Below, piece after piece: positions 46,575-55,540 of a stretch of DNA of 64,000 nucleotides. This DNA comes from Peribacillus alkalitolerans (GTDB lineage: Bacteria; Bacillota; Bacilli; Bacillales; DSM-1321), in NCBI RefSeq assembly GCF_010882125.1, contig NZ_JAAGVZ010000006.1, forward strand, positions 62,001 through 126,000, given 5' to 3'. The notes beneath the pieces were generated by a model. It saw only the letters and a program-made list of their open reading frames with translations. It did no database searches and was not told the origin of the DNA. The position numbers and the translations under genes are program-made. How positions within the stretch are numbered: the first letter of the stretch is position 1; each line of letters opens with the position of its first letter.

Positions 46575-47056
46575 TAGAGATATGAAACCAGAGCTTCTAC
46601 GAAAAGATTGAGCATCTTTTCATCTGTTTCATCAAATCTGTTTTTGATTGGGCTATCGATATCTAACACTCCTAGAAATTCTCCATTTTTCATTAATGGA
46701 ACGACGATCTCAGATTGAGAAGCTGCGTCACAGGCGATATGACCTGGAAATGCATGAACATCCTCTACGCGGATGGTTTTTTGTTGCTCGGCAGATGTAC
46801 CACATACACCTTTGCCAAGTGGAATCCTTACACAGGCAGGCAAACCTTGGAATGGCCCTAGTACAAGATTTCCTTCTTCCATTAGATAAAAACCAACCCA
46901 ATTGACCTCAGTTAAAAACTGGTTCAACAAAGCGGAGGCATTACTTAAATTAGCAATCTGATTTGTCTCCCCTTCTAATAGGGCTTTAAGTTGCTTGATA
47001 ACTAATTGGTAATTTTCTTCCTTCGTACCACTATACATTTCGACATGAAACATCAT
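46574..47056 (-). CDS. ytsP: Free methionine-(R)-sulfoxide reductase (GAF type, YtsP)
   Basis: A 160-residue single GAF domain with the three catalytic cysteines C75, C85 and C109 at the spacing of E. coli fRMsr (10 and 24 residues apart), in P-A-C-V-R-I-P-L-G-K-G-V-C-G and G-H-I-A-C-D. It reduces free Met-R-sulfoxide with thioredoxin. The C-terminal D-I-D-S-P is also typical. The frame opens with two ATGs (M-M-F-H-V); either fits GAAAGGGG upstream. Confidence 0.93.
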   Translation of the reverse strand: MMFHVEMYSGTKEENYQLVIKQLKALLEGETNQIANLSNASALLNQFLTEVNWVGFYLMEEGNLVLGPFQGLPACVRIPLGKGVCGTSAEQQKTIRVEDVHAFPGHIACDAASQSEIVVPLMKNGEFLGVLDIDSPIKNRFDETDEKMLNLFVEALVSYL

Positions 47057-47204
47057 ATTACCCCTTTCTCCTACAAAAATAATGCCATTTTGATATATTA
47101 AAAACGATAACTGAGTAATTTGTCGAGTTTTTAATAAAGGGAATTAGTATTTTTGACAGAATAATACCGAATAACCATAAAAATGCGAATGGAAGGTGAT
47201 CATT

Positions 47205-47858
47205 TTGAAAAAGACTAATGGATCAAAGCTAGCGATTTTAGAAGCTGCTTTATACCTTTTTCACTTAAACGGTTTTCACGGGACTTCCATCAGAGATATC
47301 GCAAAAAAAGCAAATGTAAATTCAGCAACCATTTCTTACTATTTTAAGAATAAAAATGGTCTATTGGAGCATTGTTTTATTTCTTACTTAGAAGAATATA
47401 CAGAAATCCTCGAAAAATCGATTCAATATTTAGATGAAATGGACGCTAAAGATTGCTTGAACGATATTTTGACAAACATATTCGCTTTTCACAGCAAAAA
47501 TTTTATTGCTGCCCGTTTCATTCATAGAGAAATGTCTTTGGATACGAATTTAAATCGAGAAATACTCTCTACCTATTTAATGAAAGAAAAGTATTTATTC
47601 ACTATGGTGTTGGAACAAGGCTTTGAGCAAAAATCGTTCAAGAAAGTATCTATTCAAGCCTTTATCCTCCAATTGAAAGGTTTGGTTTTAGCCCCAGTCA
47701 TCCATGCCCATTATGCAATGGAAGTACTTCACATGTTCCCACAAGAAAAATACTTTATGGAAAAGTATTTGAAGCAAGTCCAAGATTTCATTGCAGATTA
47801 TCTTTGGATGCAATCCAAGGTAGAAAAAAAGACGAATGAAGTTTTATTCACAGCATAA
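47205..47858 (+). CDS. refZ: RefZ, TetR-family division regulator
   Basis: A 217-residue protein starting at the TTG at 47205 after GGAAGGTGA; an in-frame GTG at 47196 overlaps that site. The N-terminal TetR helix-turn-helix reads F-H-G-T-S-I-R-D-I-A-K-K-A-N-V-N-S-A-T-I-S-Y-Y-F, and the C-terminal dimer domain is all-helical. B. subtilis RefZ (YttP) binds motifs near the origin and affects FtsZ ring placement at sporulation. The genes ytsP, hisJ and ezrA around it are in the same order as B. subtilis. Confidence 0.9.
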   Translation: MKKTNGSKLAILEAALYLFHLNGFHGTSIRDIAKKANVNSATISYYFKNKNGLLEHCFISYLEEYTEILEKSIQYLDEMDAKDCLNDILTNIFAFHSKNFIAARFIHREMSLDTNLNREILSTYLMKEKYLFTMVLEQGFEQKSFKKVSIQAFILQLKGLVLAPVIHAHYAMEVLHMFPQEKYFMEKYLKQVQDFIADYLWMQSKVEKKTNEVLFTA

Positions 47859-47883
47859 GCCTTGTCGGAAAAATGTTCATTTT

Positions 47884-48705
47884 TTATCTGGTTTCTGAAG
47901 GCTTATTTAATCTATGTGTCATTAATGATGAAAACCCTTGCCCTAAATCTTTTGCTTGGTGGGCATCAGAACCGAAGACTAGCGGGATGTGCATTTCTAA
48001 AGCCATTTTTACATAATGGTTAGACGGATAAGGCTCACCACACCATTCTTTTTGGGAACCTGCTCCATTGTAATCAAGTGCCATCCCATTTGTTTTTATT
48101 TGATGAAGGATTTTCACCACGTAATCATCAAAGGTTTTAGAAACTGGGTATTTTTTTTGGAATTTGTGAACGAGTGATAGGTGGCCAATCCGATTAGGTT
48201 TATAAGGACCTAAATCGCTTTGTATTCCTAATACAACTGTTTCATAATACTTTTTATAGATCTTGTCCACTGAGCCTTCTAGCTTAATGAGATCCCCGAA
48301 CAGATCCACACTATAATCCAGGCAATAATAGTCGCCTTGAAGATTTAAAAAATGGACTGAAAGAATGCTGTCGTCAAGGGTAGGTCCATATGAATTAAGA
48401 AATTGCTTAATCTGCTTCTCATAGCCCTCTATAAAATCAACTTCTAATCCAACATTGATAGTTAGATCATTTTGATATTCTTCTTTCAAAGCCTGCACAT
48501 TAGAAAGGTAACCCTCTAAATCACGCATTTCCATACTACTATCACGAGTAGGCGTAGTATCTATGAACCCTTCTGGTAGAGGAGCGTGTTCAGTAAAGGA
48601 TACTTCCTCCATTCCTAGTTCTAGAGCTTTTTCAATATATTTTTTAAACGAATCAGTCGACCCATGTGGGCAATATGGTGAATGAATATGTCCATCGGAT
48701 TTCAT
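47884..48705 (-). CDS. hisJ: Histidinol-phosphatase (PHP type)
   Basis: A 273-residue PHP-domain metallophosphatase for the penultimate step of histidine synthesis. The ATG at 48705 follows AAGGGGTGG; in-frame sequence upstream to 48774 is not conserved. Metal ligands H6-x-H8 in D-G-H-I-H and H14 in C-P-H-G open the domain; E-H-A-P, L-E-V-D-F, L-S-V-H-F and F-G-S-D-A-H complete it. Lies apart from other his genes, as in B. subtilis (ytvP). Confidence 0.93.
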   Translation of the reverse strand: MKSDGHIHSPYCPHGSTDSFKKYIEKALELGMEEVSFTEHAPLPEGFIDTTPTRDSSMEMRDLEGYLSNVQALKEEYQNDLTINVGLEVDFIEGYEKQIKQFLNSYGPTLDDSILSVHFLNLQGDYYCLDYSVDLFGDLIKLEGSVDKIYKKYYETVVLGIQSDLGPYKPNRIGHLSLVHKFQKKYPVSKTFDDYVVKILHQIKTNGMALDYNGAGSQKEWCGEPYPSNHYVKMALEMHIPLVFGSDAHQAKDLGQGFSSLMTHRLNKPSETR

Positions 48706-48773
48706 AGAAGTCCACCCCTTCCTAAAAAAATTATGGTGTTTTGTTGACAGTGTAATGTTTAGTTTTACTGACA

Positions 48774-48930
48774 TGTGGAAGTGCTAGTGCCAACATCACC
48801 ACAAGACGTGGCGTTTTTTAGCTGACGTTCGGTTCCATCAGGCGCTCTACGAGTTTCAAGTTTCCTTTATCTCATGCGGAGTCCTCCTCCAGCTCATGCT
48901 TTGTTAAACGTGGCGCTTCCGCTTTTCTTT
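48774..48930 (-). repeat. Degenerate repeat block, family 3
   Basis: About 150 bp, richer in GC than its surroundings. On the minus strand it reads GAAAAGCGGAAGCGCC ... GCACTAGCACTTCC. The GCGGAAGCGCC start resembles a common intergenic repeat of Bacillaceae (recalled, not searched), and GCACTAGCAC recurs at 33449. It accounts for half of the gap between hisJ and ezrA; the rest (48931-49142) is AT-rich and presumably holds the ezrA promoter. Confidence 0.4.
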
Positions 48931-49142
48931 ATGGAAGAATAATTTATTCGAAAAATTCATTTTTATAGTTAAAAATGGTTGTTAACATGGTATCATAAAA
49001 GCATTGTAATGAACATTTACTAGTTTTTACATATATACATAGGGTTTTATTTATTAGGGGTACTGTGCGAAATAAGATTATCCCTTTGATTAAATATATT
49101 TTTTTCGTAATATAGCGTAGTTTTGGCGAACGGGGGCTTACT

Positions 49143-50840
49143 ATGGAGTACATATTAGTGTTAATACTAATAGTTATAGGACTGATCACATTGGGATTCT
49201 TTTTTAGAAAAAAGCATTATAGAGAGATTGACAAACTGGAAGCTTGGAAGATGGATATTATGAACAGGCCAGTCTTAGACGAATTGGCTAAGATTAAGCA
49301 GTTGAATATGACTGGGGAAACAGAAGAATTGTTTGAGCGATGGAGAAAAGAGTGGGATTCGATTATAACAGTTTATCTTCCAGATGTAGAAGAGCTACTG
49401 TTTGATGCAGAAGAGTATGTAGATAAATATAGATTTTCCAAATCGAAAGAAGTTCAACAAAGCATTGAAGAAAAGCTAAAAGAAATCGAATCGAGCATAC
49501 AAACGATTTTGTCCGAATTGCATGAACTTGTAGGTAGTGAAGAAAAAAACCGGACTGAAATTGATGAATTGAAAGAAGCTTATAGGACATCCAAGAAGGC
49601 TTTGCTTGCACATAGACATACCTTCGGAGCTGCAGCAGGGAGATTGGAAGTTTTATTGGAGCAGGTTGTTGAAGTATTCTCTGAGTTCGAAGAAGCAACT
49701 GTGAATGGAAACTACTTAAAGGCTCGTGAGCATGTATTGAAAATTAAATCCATGCTAAAAGAATTATCAGGAAAGATGGAAGTCATTCCTGATTTATTAG
49801 TAGAGATTCAATCTTCGCTACCGTCGCAAATAGAAGAATTAAAAGATGGCCATGCTGATATGGTTAATCAAGGATATATACTTAATCACATTGAGTTCGA
49901 AAAAGAAATCTCCAGTATGGAGCAGGCCTTGGACATCTATGCGGAGCATATTTCAATAGCAGAAACGTCTGAGATTTTGGCTGGAATGCAAGAGCTAAGG
50001 GATAGTATGAATGTATTGTATGATTTATTAGAAAAAGAGGCTGTCTCAAAACAGTTCGTACATAAAAACAACGCCCAGCTTGAAGAGGGAATTTCCTTCA
50101 TTCAGTTTGAGAACGACAAATTGAAAACGGAAATCATTTTTGTTCAACAAACCTATCACATTACAGAATCGGAACTAGAATCACACAGACAAAATGAAAA
50201 GCAATTGAGTCAGCTAGTAAAGCGCTTTGATGTATTCAGGGTCAAAGTTGAACAGAACCAGACTGCTTTTTCTCTATTGGCAGATGATATGAACGAAATA
50301 GAAGAGGGTGTCACGTCAATAAAGAAAGAGTTAGAAGCCTTTACTGTTAAGCTTCAAACTTTGAGGAAAGATGAAATTGAGGCACGTAACACGGTTCAAG
50401 AACTGAAGAAAAAACTAGCCTCTGCTAATAAGATGATTGTAAAAAGCAATGTACCAGGATTACCTATTAGCTATAAAGAATATTTACAGGATGTTGTTGT
50501 AAGTCTAGAGGATGTACATCAGAAATTAGAAGAAAAACCTCTTGATATGGCTGCTGTTCATATTTTCCTGGAAAAAGCAGTCGATTCGGTTAACGAGTTT
50601 TATGATTTAACAAGCCAATTGATTGAACAAATGTATATGGCGGAGCGAGTCATTCAATATGGCAATCGATACCGCAGTAAATACCAAACCGTAGCAGTTG
50701 CCTTGAAAAATGCAGAAGATAAATTTATGAGTTTCGAATATGAACAAGCTGTGGAAGAAGCGGCTTCAGCTCTTGAAAAAGTTGAACCTGGCTGTCTTCA
50801 AAAGCTCGAGTTTGAGTTGGATCTTGAAGAAGTAAAATAA
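49143..50840 (+). CDS. ezrA: Septation ring formation regulator EzrA
   Basis: A 565-residue protein (B. subtilis 562). One N-terminal membrane helix (about residues 3-22) with a short outside end is followed by spectrin-like cytoplasmic coiled coils. The conserved Y-G-N-R-Y-R-S patch near the C-terminus corresponds to the septal-localisation region of the family. It binds FtsZ and prevents extra rings at the poles while helping the divisome. The ATG follows CGGGGG. Confidence 0.95.
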   Translation: MEYILVLILIVIGLITLGFFFRKKHYREIDKLEAWKMDIMNRPVLDELAKIKQLNMTGETEELFERWRKEWDSIITVYLPDVEELLFDAEEYVDKYRFSKSKEVQQSIEEKLKEIESSIQTILSELHELVGSEEKNRTEIDELKEAYRTSKKALLAHRHTFGAAAGRLEVLLEQVVEVFSEFEEATVNGNYLKAREHVLKIKSMLKELSGKMEVIPDLLVEIQSSLPSQIEELKDGHADMVNQGYILNHIEFEKEISSMEQALDIYAEHISIAETSEILAGMQELRDSMNVLYDLLEKEAVSKQFVHKNNAQLEEGISFIQFENDKLKTEIIFVQQTYHITESELESHRQNEKQLSQLVKRFDVFRVKVEQNQTAFSLLADDMNEIEEGVTSIKKELEAFTVKLQTLRKDEIEARNTVQELKKKLASANKMIVKSNVPGLPISYKEYLQDVVVSLEDVHQKLEEKPLDMAAVHIFLEKAVDSVNEFYDLTSQLIEQMYMAERVIQYGNRYRSKYQTVAVALKNAEDKFMSFEYEQAVEEAASALEKVEPGCLQKLEFELDLEEVK

Positions 50841-50879
50841 CAAAGAAAAACTCCGTCAATGAACGGAGTTTTTCTTTGT
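50840..50879. terminator. Bidirectional terminator between ezrA and braB
   Basis: A perfect 16-17 bp stem ACAAAGAAAAACTCCGT/ACGGAGTTTTTCTTTGT with T runs on both strands. Confidence 0.9.
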
Positions 50880-50885
50880 CGTCTA

Positions 50886-52208
50886 TTAATTGCTATTTTT
50901 GCGATTAAAACTCGAAATTGCTATGCCGATTAAGGCTCCTACAATTGCAGGTACTACCCAGCCAATGCCTTGAGAGGATAATGGTAGGGAATTATATAGA
51001 GAGTCTAAGAAAGGAATATGAATGTTTGCTGCTGCTAATCCATCTACTAAGCTCACGATACCCGTAAAAATCAAAGATATTTTATAAACGATAGGTGATC
51101 CTCCAAACCCATTATGGAGGAAGGATAAAATTATTAATACAATTGCTAATGGATATACGAATACAAGAACAGGTAATGAAATCGATAAAAGCTGAGTCAG
51201 TCCGATATTAGCTACGATTGTACTAAAAACAGATATTATAATGACTAGTGTTTTATATGAGACAGATGTGAAAACTTCTGAAAAATATTTTGCACATGAT
51301 GAAACTAATCCGATACTTGTTGTTAAGCATGCAAAAGTAATGGTTAAACCAAGAATGATTGTTCCAAACGGCCCATAAAAGTATTTAGCTGAAGCAGAAA
51401 TAATTGATCCACCGTTATCCATTCTCCCAATTACATCTATACTTGTCGCACCAATATACGTTAAAGATATATATACGAAGGCAAGTCCAAGAGCAGCGAT
51501 GAGTCCGGCTGTAACACACGCTTTAGTAATAGATTTAGGATTTGTAATTCCCATGCCTTTAATTGAGGAAATAACTACAATCCCAAACACTAGAGACGCA
51601 ATCGCATCCATTGTTAAATATCCTTCAATAAATCCTTTGAAAAATGGATGTGTAACGTATTCTCCAGAAGGTTGACTAGGTTCCCCCATAGGAGAAATGA
51701 AACTCTTTGCTACTAAGATGATTAGAACAGCAATCATCAAGGGAGTTATGATTTTTCCAATACGGTCAACTAGTTTAGCTGGATTCAATGAAAGCCAAGC
51801 GGTAATTAAAAAGAAAATTACTGTATATATGAAAAGCGGTAATGCACTTTTGACGGTCTCAGGTGCTAAGAAAGGAGTAACACCAATCTCATAAGCTACA
51901 ATACCCGTTCGTGGTATACCGAACAATGGACCGATTGCTAAGTAAAGAACGATTGAGAAAATCAATCCAAAAACTGGGCTTACTCGATTAGCAAGCGTTT
52001 CCAAATCACCCGATTTTGCAATAGCTATAACACCTAGTAAAGGGAGACCGACACCGGTAACTAAAAATCCAAATACTGCAATCCAGAGATTCGTCCCAGC
52101 CTGTTGGCCTAAAAATGGGGGGAATATTATATTACCAGCTCCAAGAAATAATGCGAAAAGCATTAGTCCGATAGCTATGGTTTGTTTGCCAGAAATATGT
52201 TGATTCAT
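50886..52208 (-). CDS. braB: Branched-chain amino acid:cation symporter (BrnQ/LIV-II family)
   Basis: A 440-residue integral membrane protein with about 12 hydrophobic segments. It begins with G-L-M-L-F-A-L-F-L-G-A-G-N-I-I-F-P-P, the LIVCS-family signature; it takes up Leu, Ile and Val with a cation. B. subtilis braB lies at the same place between ezrA and nifZ. The ATG at 52208 follows AGGAGG. The 296-bp upstream region is very AT-rich; a weak CodY-like AATTTTGAACAGTTT near 52236 is too poor to call. Confidence 0.93.
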   Translation of the reverse strand: MNQHISGKQTIAIGLMLFALFLGAGNIIFPPFLGQQAGTNLWIAVFGFLVTGVGLPLLGVIAIAKSGDLETLANRVSPVFGLIFSIVLYLAIGPLFGIPRTGIVAYEIGVTPFLAPETVKSALPLFIYTVIFFLITAWLSLNPAKLVDRIGKIITPLMIAVLIILVAKSFISPMGEPSQPSGEYVTHPFFKGFIEGYLTMDAIASLVFGIVVISSIKGMGITNPKSITKACVTAGLIAALGLAFVYISLTYIGATSIDVIGRMDNGGSIISASAKYFYGPFGTIILGLTITFACLTTSIGLVSSCAKYFSEVFTSVSYKTLVIIISVFSTIVANIGLTQLLSISLPVLVFVYPLAIVLIILSFLHNGFGGSPIVYKISLIFTGIVSLVDGLAAANIHIPFLDSLYNSLPLSSQGIGWVVPAIVGALIGIAISSFNRKNSN

Positions 52209-52504
52209 GAGATGATGGAACCTCCTGATTATTTGCCAGAAATTTTGAACAGTTTAAATCCTATCATATCTTTTTGAAAAATAGTCATGTTTTAAAAAAG
52301 TATTAATTTTAAATATATTAAAAAAATTATATTTGTAATAAGACTAAAATATTGAATATGTACTTACTAGTATGAGTTTATTTAGGATGTAAGGTACAAC
52401 ATAAGGAGAGGTAATTTCTCCCTATCTATATTGGTTTTCTTCATGTCTCTCATATGATAATATAGTAAATTGCGAATAGGCATATTAATGGTGGTGTATC
52501 AATA

Positions 52505-53650
52505 ATGATTTACTTTGACAATAGCGCAACAACTCTACCTTTTCCGGAAGTAGTCAACTCATTCGTAAAGGTATCAACTGAGTATTTTGGCAATCCTTCC
52601 TCTCTGCATGGAATTGGAGCAATGGCGGAAAGACTCCTTAGTCAAGCAAGAAATCAAATTGCAGAGTTATTGGAAGTAAAGGAAAGGGAGATTTTCTTTA
52701 CCTCAGGAGGTACTGAAGGAAATAACCTTGCGATAAAGGGTGTTGCTCTCGCTCATCAAAATAGAGGGAAGCATATCATAATTAGTAGCATTGAACATCC
52801 ATCAGTGAAACTTGCATGTGAGCAGCTCCAAACGATGGGGTTTGAAGTAACTTATCTTAATGTGGACAAGTTTGGCAGGGTCTCTGTTGATGAATTAGAA
52901 AAGAGTTTAAGACAAGATACGATACTTGTATCTGTGATGCATGTTAATAATGAAACAGGAACCATTCAGCCCATTGTTGAAATCGGAAATCGATTAAAAA
53001 ATTATCCTAAAGTATTATTTCATGTCGACAATGTACAAGGAGTTGGCAAGGTCGATTTAAATATAAAGGGCAGTCATATTGATTTGTGTACATTTTCAGC
53101 CCATAAATTTCATGGACTGAAGGGGAATGGTTTCTTGTATGTAAGAGAAGGAGTACCAATTTCTCCTTTGCTATCTGGTGGTAATCAAGAAATGAAACTC
53201 CGTAGTGGTACAGAAAATGTAGCAGGGGCTGTCTCTACCGCCAGGGCATTGAGAATGATTAAACAAGAGATGGAAACGGGCAAGACACATATAGATGAAA
53301 TTAAACAATACTTACGTTCAAATCTTGAAACAATTGAGGGAGTTGTAATTAATACTTCTATTCAGTTTTCTGCCCCACATATATTAAATTTTTCACTACC
53401 TGGAATGAAATCAGAAGTGGTCATTCACGATTTGGAAGAAAAGGGTATATATGTGTCGACTACTAGTGCATGTTCTTCTAAAAAGAAGACAATTAGCCAA
53501 ACGGTATTGGCAATGACTAATGATGAAACGTTAGCTGGGAGCACTGTCCGGATCAGTTTAAGCTACCAGAATAATTTAGAAGAAGCTAAGGCGTTTATTG
53601 AAACGTTTATACATACCATTAAGCAATTAAAACAAGTGATGAGGTCCTGA
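52505..53650 (+). CDS. nifZ: Cysteine desulfurase NifZ, partner of ThiI
   Basis: A 381-residue class V PLP aminotransferase that takes sulfur from cysteine. The PLP lysine is K201 in S-A-H-K-F-H-G, and the persulfide cysteine is C323 in T-S-A-C-S-S. The ATG at 52505 follows GGTGGTG. It lies one base before thiI, and in B. subtilis this paralogue specifically loads ThiI for tRNA 4-thiouridine. The ThiI here lacks a rhodanese domain, which fits delivery by NifZ. Confidence 0.94.
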   Translation: MIYFDNSATTLPFPEVVNSFVKVSTEYFGNPSSLHGIGAMAERLLSQARNQIAELLEVKEREIFFTSGGTEGNNLAIKGVALAHQNRGKHIIISSIEHPSVKLACEQLQTMGFEVTYLNVDKFGRVSVDELEKSLRQDTILVSVMHVNNETGTIQPIVEIGNRLKNYPKVLFHVDNVQGVGKVDLNIKGSHIDLCTFSAHKFHGLKGNGFLYVREGVPISPLLSGGNQEMKLRSGTENVAGAVSTARALRMIKQEMETGKTHIDEIKQYLRSNLETIEGVVINTSIQFSAPHILNFSLPGMKSEVVIHDLEEKGIYVSTTSACSSKKKTISQTVLAMTNDETLAGSTVRISLSYQNNLEEAKAFIETFIHTIKQLKQVMRS

Positions 53651-53651
53651 A

Positions 53652-54863
53652 ATGAAATATGATCATATTATTATCCGTTACGGTGAATTGTCTACGAAAG
53701 GTAGAAATAGAAAAGGATTTGTAGATCGACTAAGACGAAGCATCAAAAAAGCATTACAACCTTTTCCATCTATTAAAATAGAAGCAACAAGAGATCGAAT
53801 GTATATTCTTTTAAATGACGAGATGGTTGAACCAATCCTTGATAAATTGAAGGGGATATTTGGAATTCAATCTTTTAGCCCAGCCATTAAGGTTGAAAAA
53901 GATTTAGAAGAAATTAAAAAAGCTGCTCTTTTTTATGTGAAGGATATAAAAGAAGATATTCAAACTTTTAAAGTGACAACTAAACGTGCCGACAAGGAAT
54001 TTCCATACGACACAGATGAAATTAATCATAATGTTGGCGGATATATTTTGAAAAATCATGAAAACTTGAAGGTGGATGTTAGAAAACCAGAATTAAATCT
54101 ACTTGTGGAAGTACGTAAAGAGGCAGTATTCCTTACAGGAAGAGTGATTCCTGGCGCAGGGGGATTGCCATATGGAACAAGCGGAAAAGCGATGCTCATG
54201 CTCTCCGGCGGAATTGATAGCCCAGTTGCAGGGTACCTATCGATGAAAAGGGGATTAGAAATTGAATGTATCCATTTTTACAGTCCTCCTTATACAAGTG
54301 AACGCTCGAAACAAAAAGTGATTGATTTAGCAGAAGTGCTTTCTGGATTTTCAGGCCATATGACTTTGCATGTTGTTCCGTTTACCGCAATTCAAACTCT
54401 AATTCAAAAACAAGTACCTGAAAACTATACAATGACCACTACAAGAAGACTTATGTTGAAAATTGCCGATAAGCTTAGGGAAAAAAATGAGGCTTTAGCT
54501 ATCGTAACAGGTGAAAGTCTGGGACAGGTTGCAAGCCAAACTCTTGATAGTATGTATACTATCAATGAGGTAACCAATACTCCTATCTTACGTCCACTGA
54601 TTACAATGGATAAAAACGATATCATTGCAACGGCAAACGAGTTAGGAACTCTTGATATTTCGAACAGGCCATTTGAGGATTGCTGCACTGTATTCACACC
54701 CGCTAATCCAAAAACGAAACCTAAACGTGATAAAGTCAACCATTATGAAAGCTTTGTTGATTTTGAGGAATTAATAACAGAAGCGGTCCATTTGACAGAG
54801 ACCCTCTATTTTTCTGCAAAATCGGATAATAAGAAGACACTTAAAGAGGCGGATTTATTTTAA
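53652..54863 (+). CDS. thiI: tRNA 4-thiouridine synthetase ThiI
   Basis: A 403-residue protein with an N-terminal ferredoxin-like plus THUMP RNA-binding region (about 1-165) and a PP-loop adenylation domain (S185-G-G-I-D-S190). It ends after the E-D-C-C-T region and so lacks the C-terminal rhodanese domain of E. coli ThiI, as in B. subtilis. It modifies U8 of tRNA, a near-UV sensor. It is translationally linked to nifZ (start 1 nt after its stop). Confidence 0.95.
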   Translation: MKYDHIIIRYGELSTKGRNRKGFVDRLRRSIKKALQPFPSIKIEATRDRMYILLNDEMVEPILDKLKGIFGIQSFSPAIKVEKDLEEIKKAALFYVKDIKEDIQTFKVTTKRADKEFPYDTDEINHNVGGYILKNHENLKVDVRKPELNLLVEVRKEAVFLTGRVIPGAGGLPYGTSGKAMLMLSGGIDSPVAGYLSMKRGLEIECIHFYSPPYTSERSKQKVIDLAEVLSGFSGHMTLHVVPFTAIQTLIQKQVPENYTMTTTRRLMLKIADKLREKNEALAIVTGESLGQVASQTLDSMYTINEVTNTPILRPLITMDKNDIIATANELGTLDISNRPFEDCCTVFTPANPKTKPKRDKVNHYESFVDFEELITEAVHLTETLYFSAKSDNKKTLKEADLF

Positions 54864-54929
54864 AAATTCTGTAGGAGCAATGTTTTAATAAATTTGGACT
54901 TTTTGTGAACAATTACCAAAGAAGATTTC

Positions 54930-54959
54930 GCATATAGCCATGTGTTTTTACACAATCTA
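54930..54959 (+). promoter_or_regulatory. Probable sigma-G promoter of the SASP gene
   Basis: GCATA (54930-54934), an 18-base spacer and CAATCTA (54953-54959) resemble the forespore consensus GHATR-N18-CATNHTA with one weak base in the -10. It lies 25 bp before the start codon. Confidence 0.45.
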
Positions 54960-54983
54960 TTGTTACAAGGAGGTGAAAAACAC

Positions 54984-55175
54984 ATGGCAAACAACTCATT
55001 AATCGTACCAGGCGTACAAAGCGCTCTTGACGCAATGAAGTATGAAATCGCTACAGAATTTGGTGTACAACTTGGAGCAGACTCAACTTCTCGTGCAAAC
55101 GGGTCAGTTGGAGGCGAAATCACTAAGCGTCTAGTTCAAATGGCTGAACAACAATTAGGTGGTTTCCAACGATAA
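54984..55175 (+). CDS. Alpha/beta-type small acid-soluble spore protein
   Basis: A 63-residue protein from the ATG at 54984 behind AAGGAGGTG; an in-frame ATG at 54942 sits in the promoter. It coats spore DNA and protects it from UV. The germination protease site is Y-E-I-A-T-E-F-G-V, and both DNA-binding stretches (L-D-A-M-K-Y-E and G-G-E-I-T-K-R-L-V) are intact. Located after thiI like B. subtilis sspA; I cannot tell which member of the family it is. Confidence 0.96.
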   Translation: MANNSLIVPGVQSALDAMKYEIATEFGVQLGADSTSRANGSVGGEITKRLVQMAEQQLGGFQR

Positions 55176-55194
55176 TTAAATAATATGGCTGCAA

Positions 55195-55225
55195 AAAGAG
55201 TCGACATTAGTCGGCTCTTTTTTTT
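55195..55225 (+). terminator. Intrinsic terminator after the SASP gene
   Basis: AGAGTCGAC/GTCGGCTCT stem with one G-T pair and eight T. Confidence 0.85.
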
Positions 55226-55540
55226 GGGTGTATTCGTAAAGTTTGTTGCTTTATTCGTTTACTTTAACATTAACGATAAACGATATTGAAATAGAACAAA
55301 AGTTGAACAAAATTACACCAAAAATAAGACAAAGAAAAATTTCCAAAAGCTTTTAAATTAGATATTAGTTTAGTTTTTCTAGTATTTTCTGCTGAATATT
55401 CACGTATCACAACACAGACCAAATCTACTAATATTATATTAAAAAATTTTTATTATAAAAATAATTTAAAAAAATCTTACTATTTTGTATAATGGAGGAA
55501 AGTTGTCTAATGTTGTAATTATTAAGGGGGAGGAATATTT
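55226..55540. other. AT-rich region upstream of ytcI with a repeat-flank scrap
   Basis: About 315 bp with no reading frame of note. GTAAAGTTTGTTGCTTT at about 55233-55250 matches the left flank of repeat family 1 (copy at 25384), suggesting a decayed copy. No cre match was found. Confidence 0.4.

Noticed and set aside
52230-52260. CodY-box-like AATTTTGAACAGTTT before braB
   Set aside because: About 10 of 15 positions match the consensus, which is too weak in AT-rich DNA.
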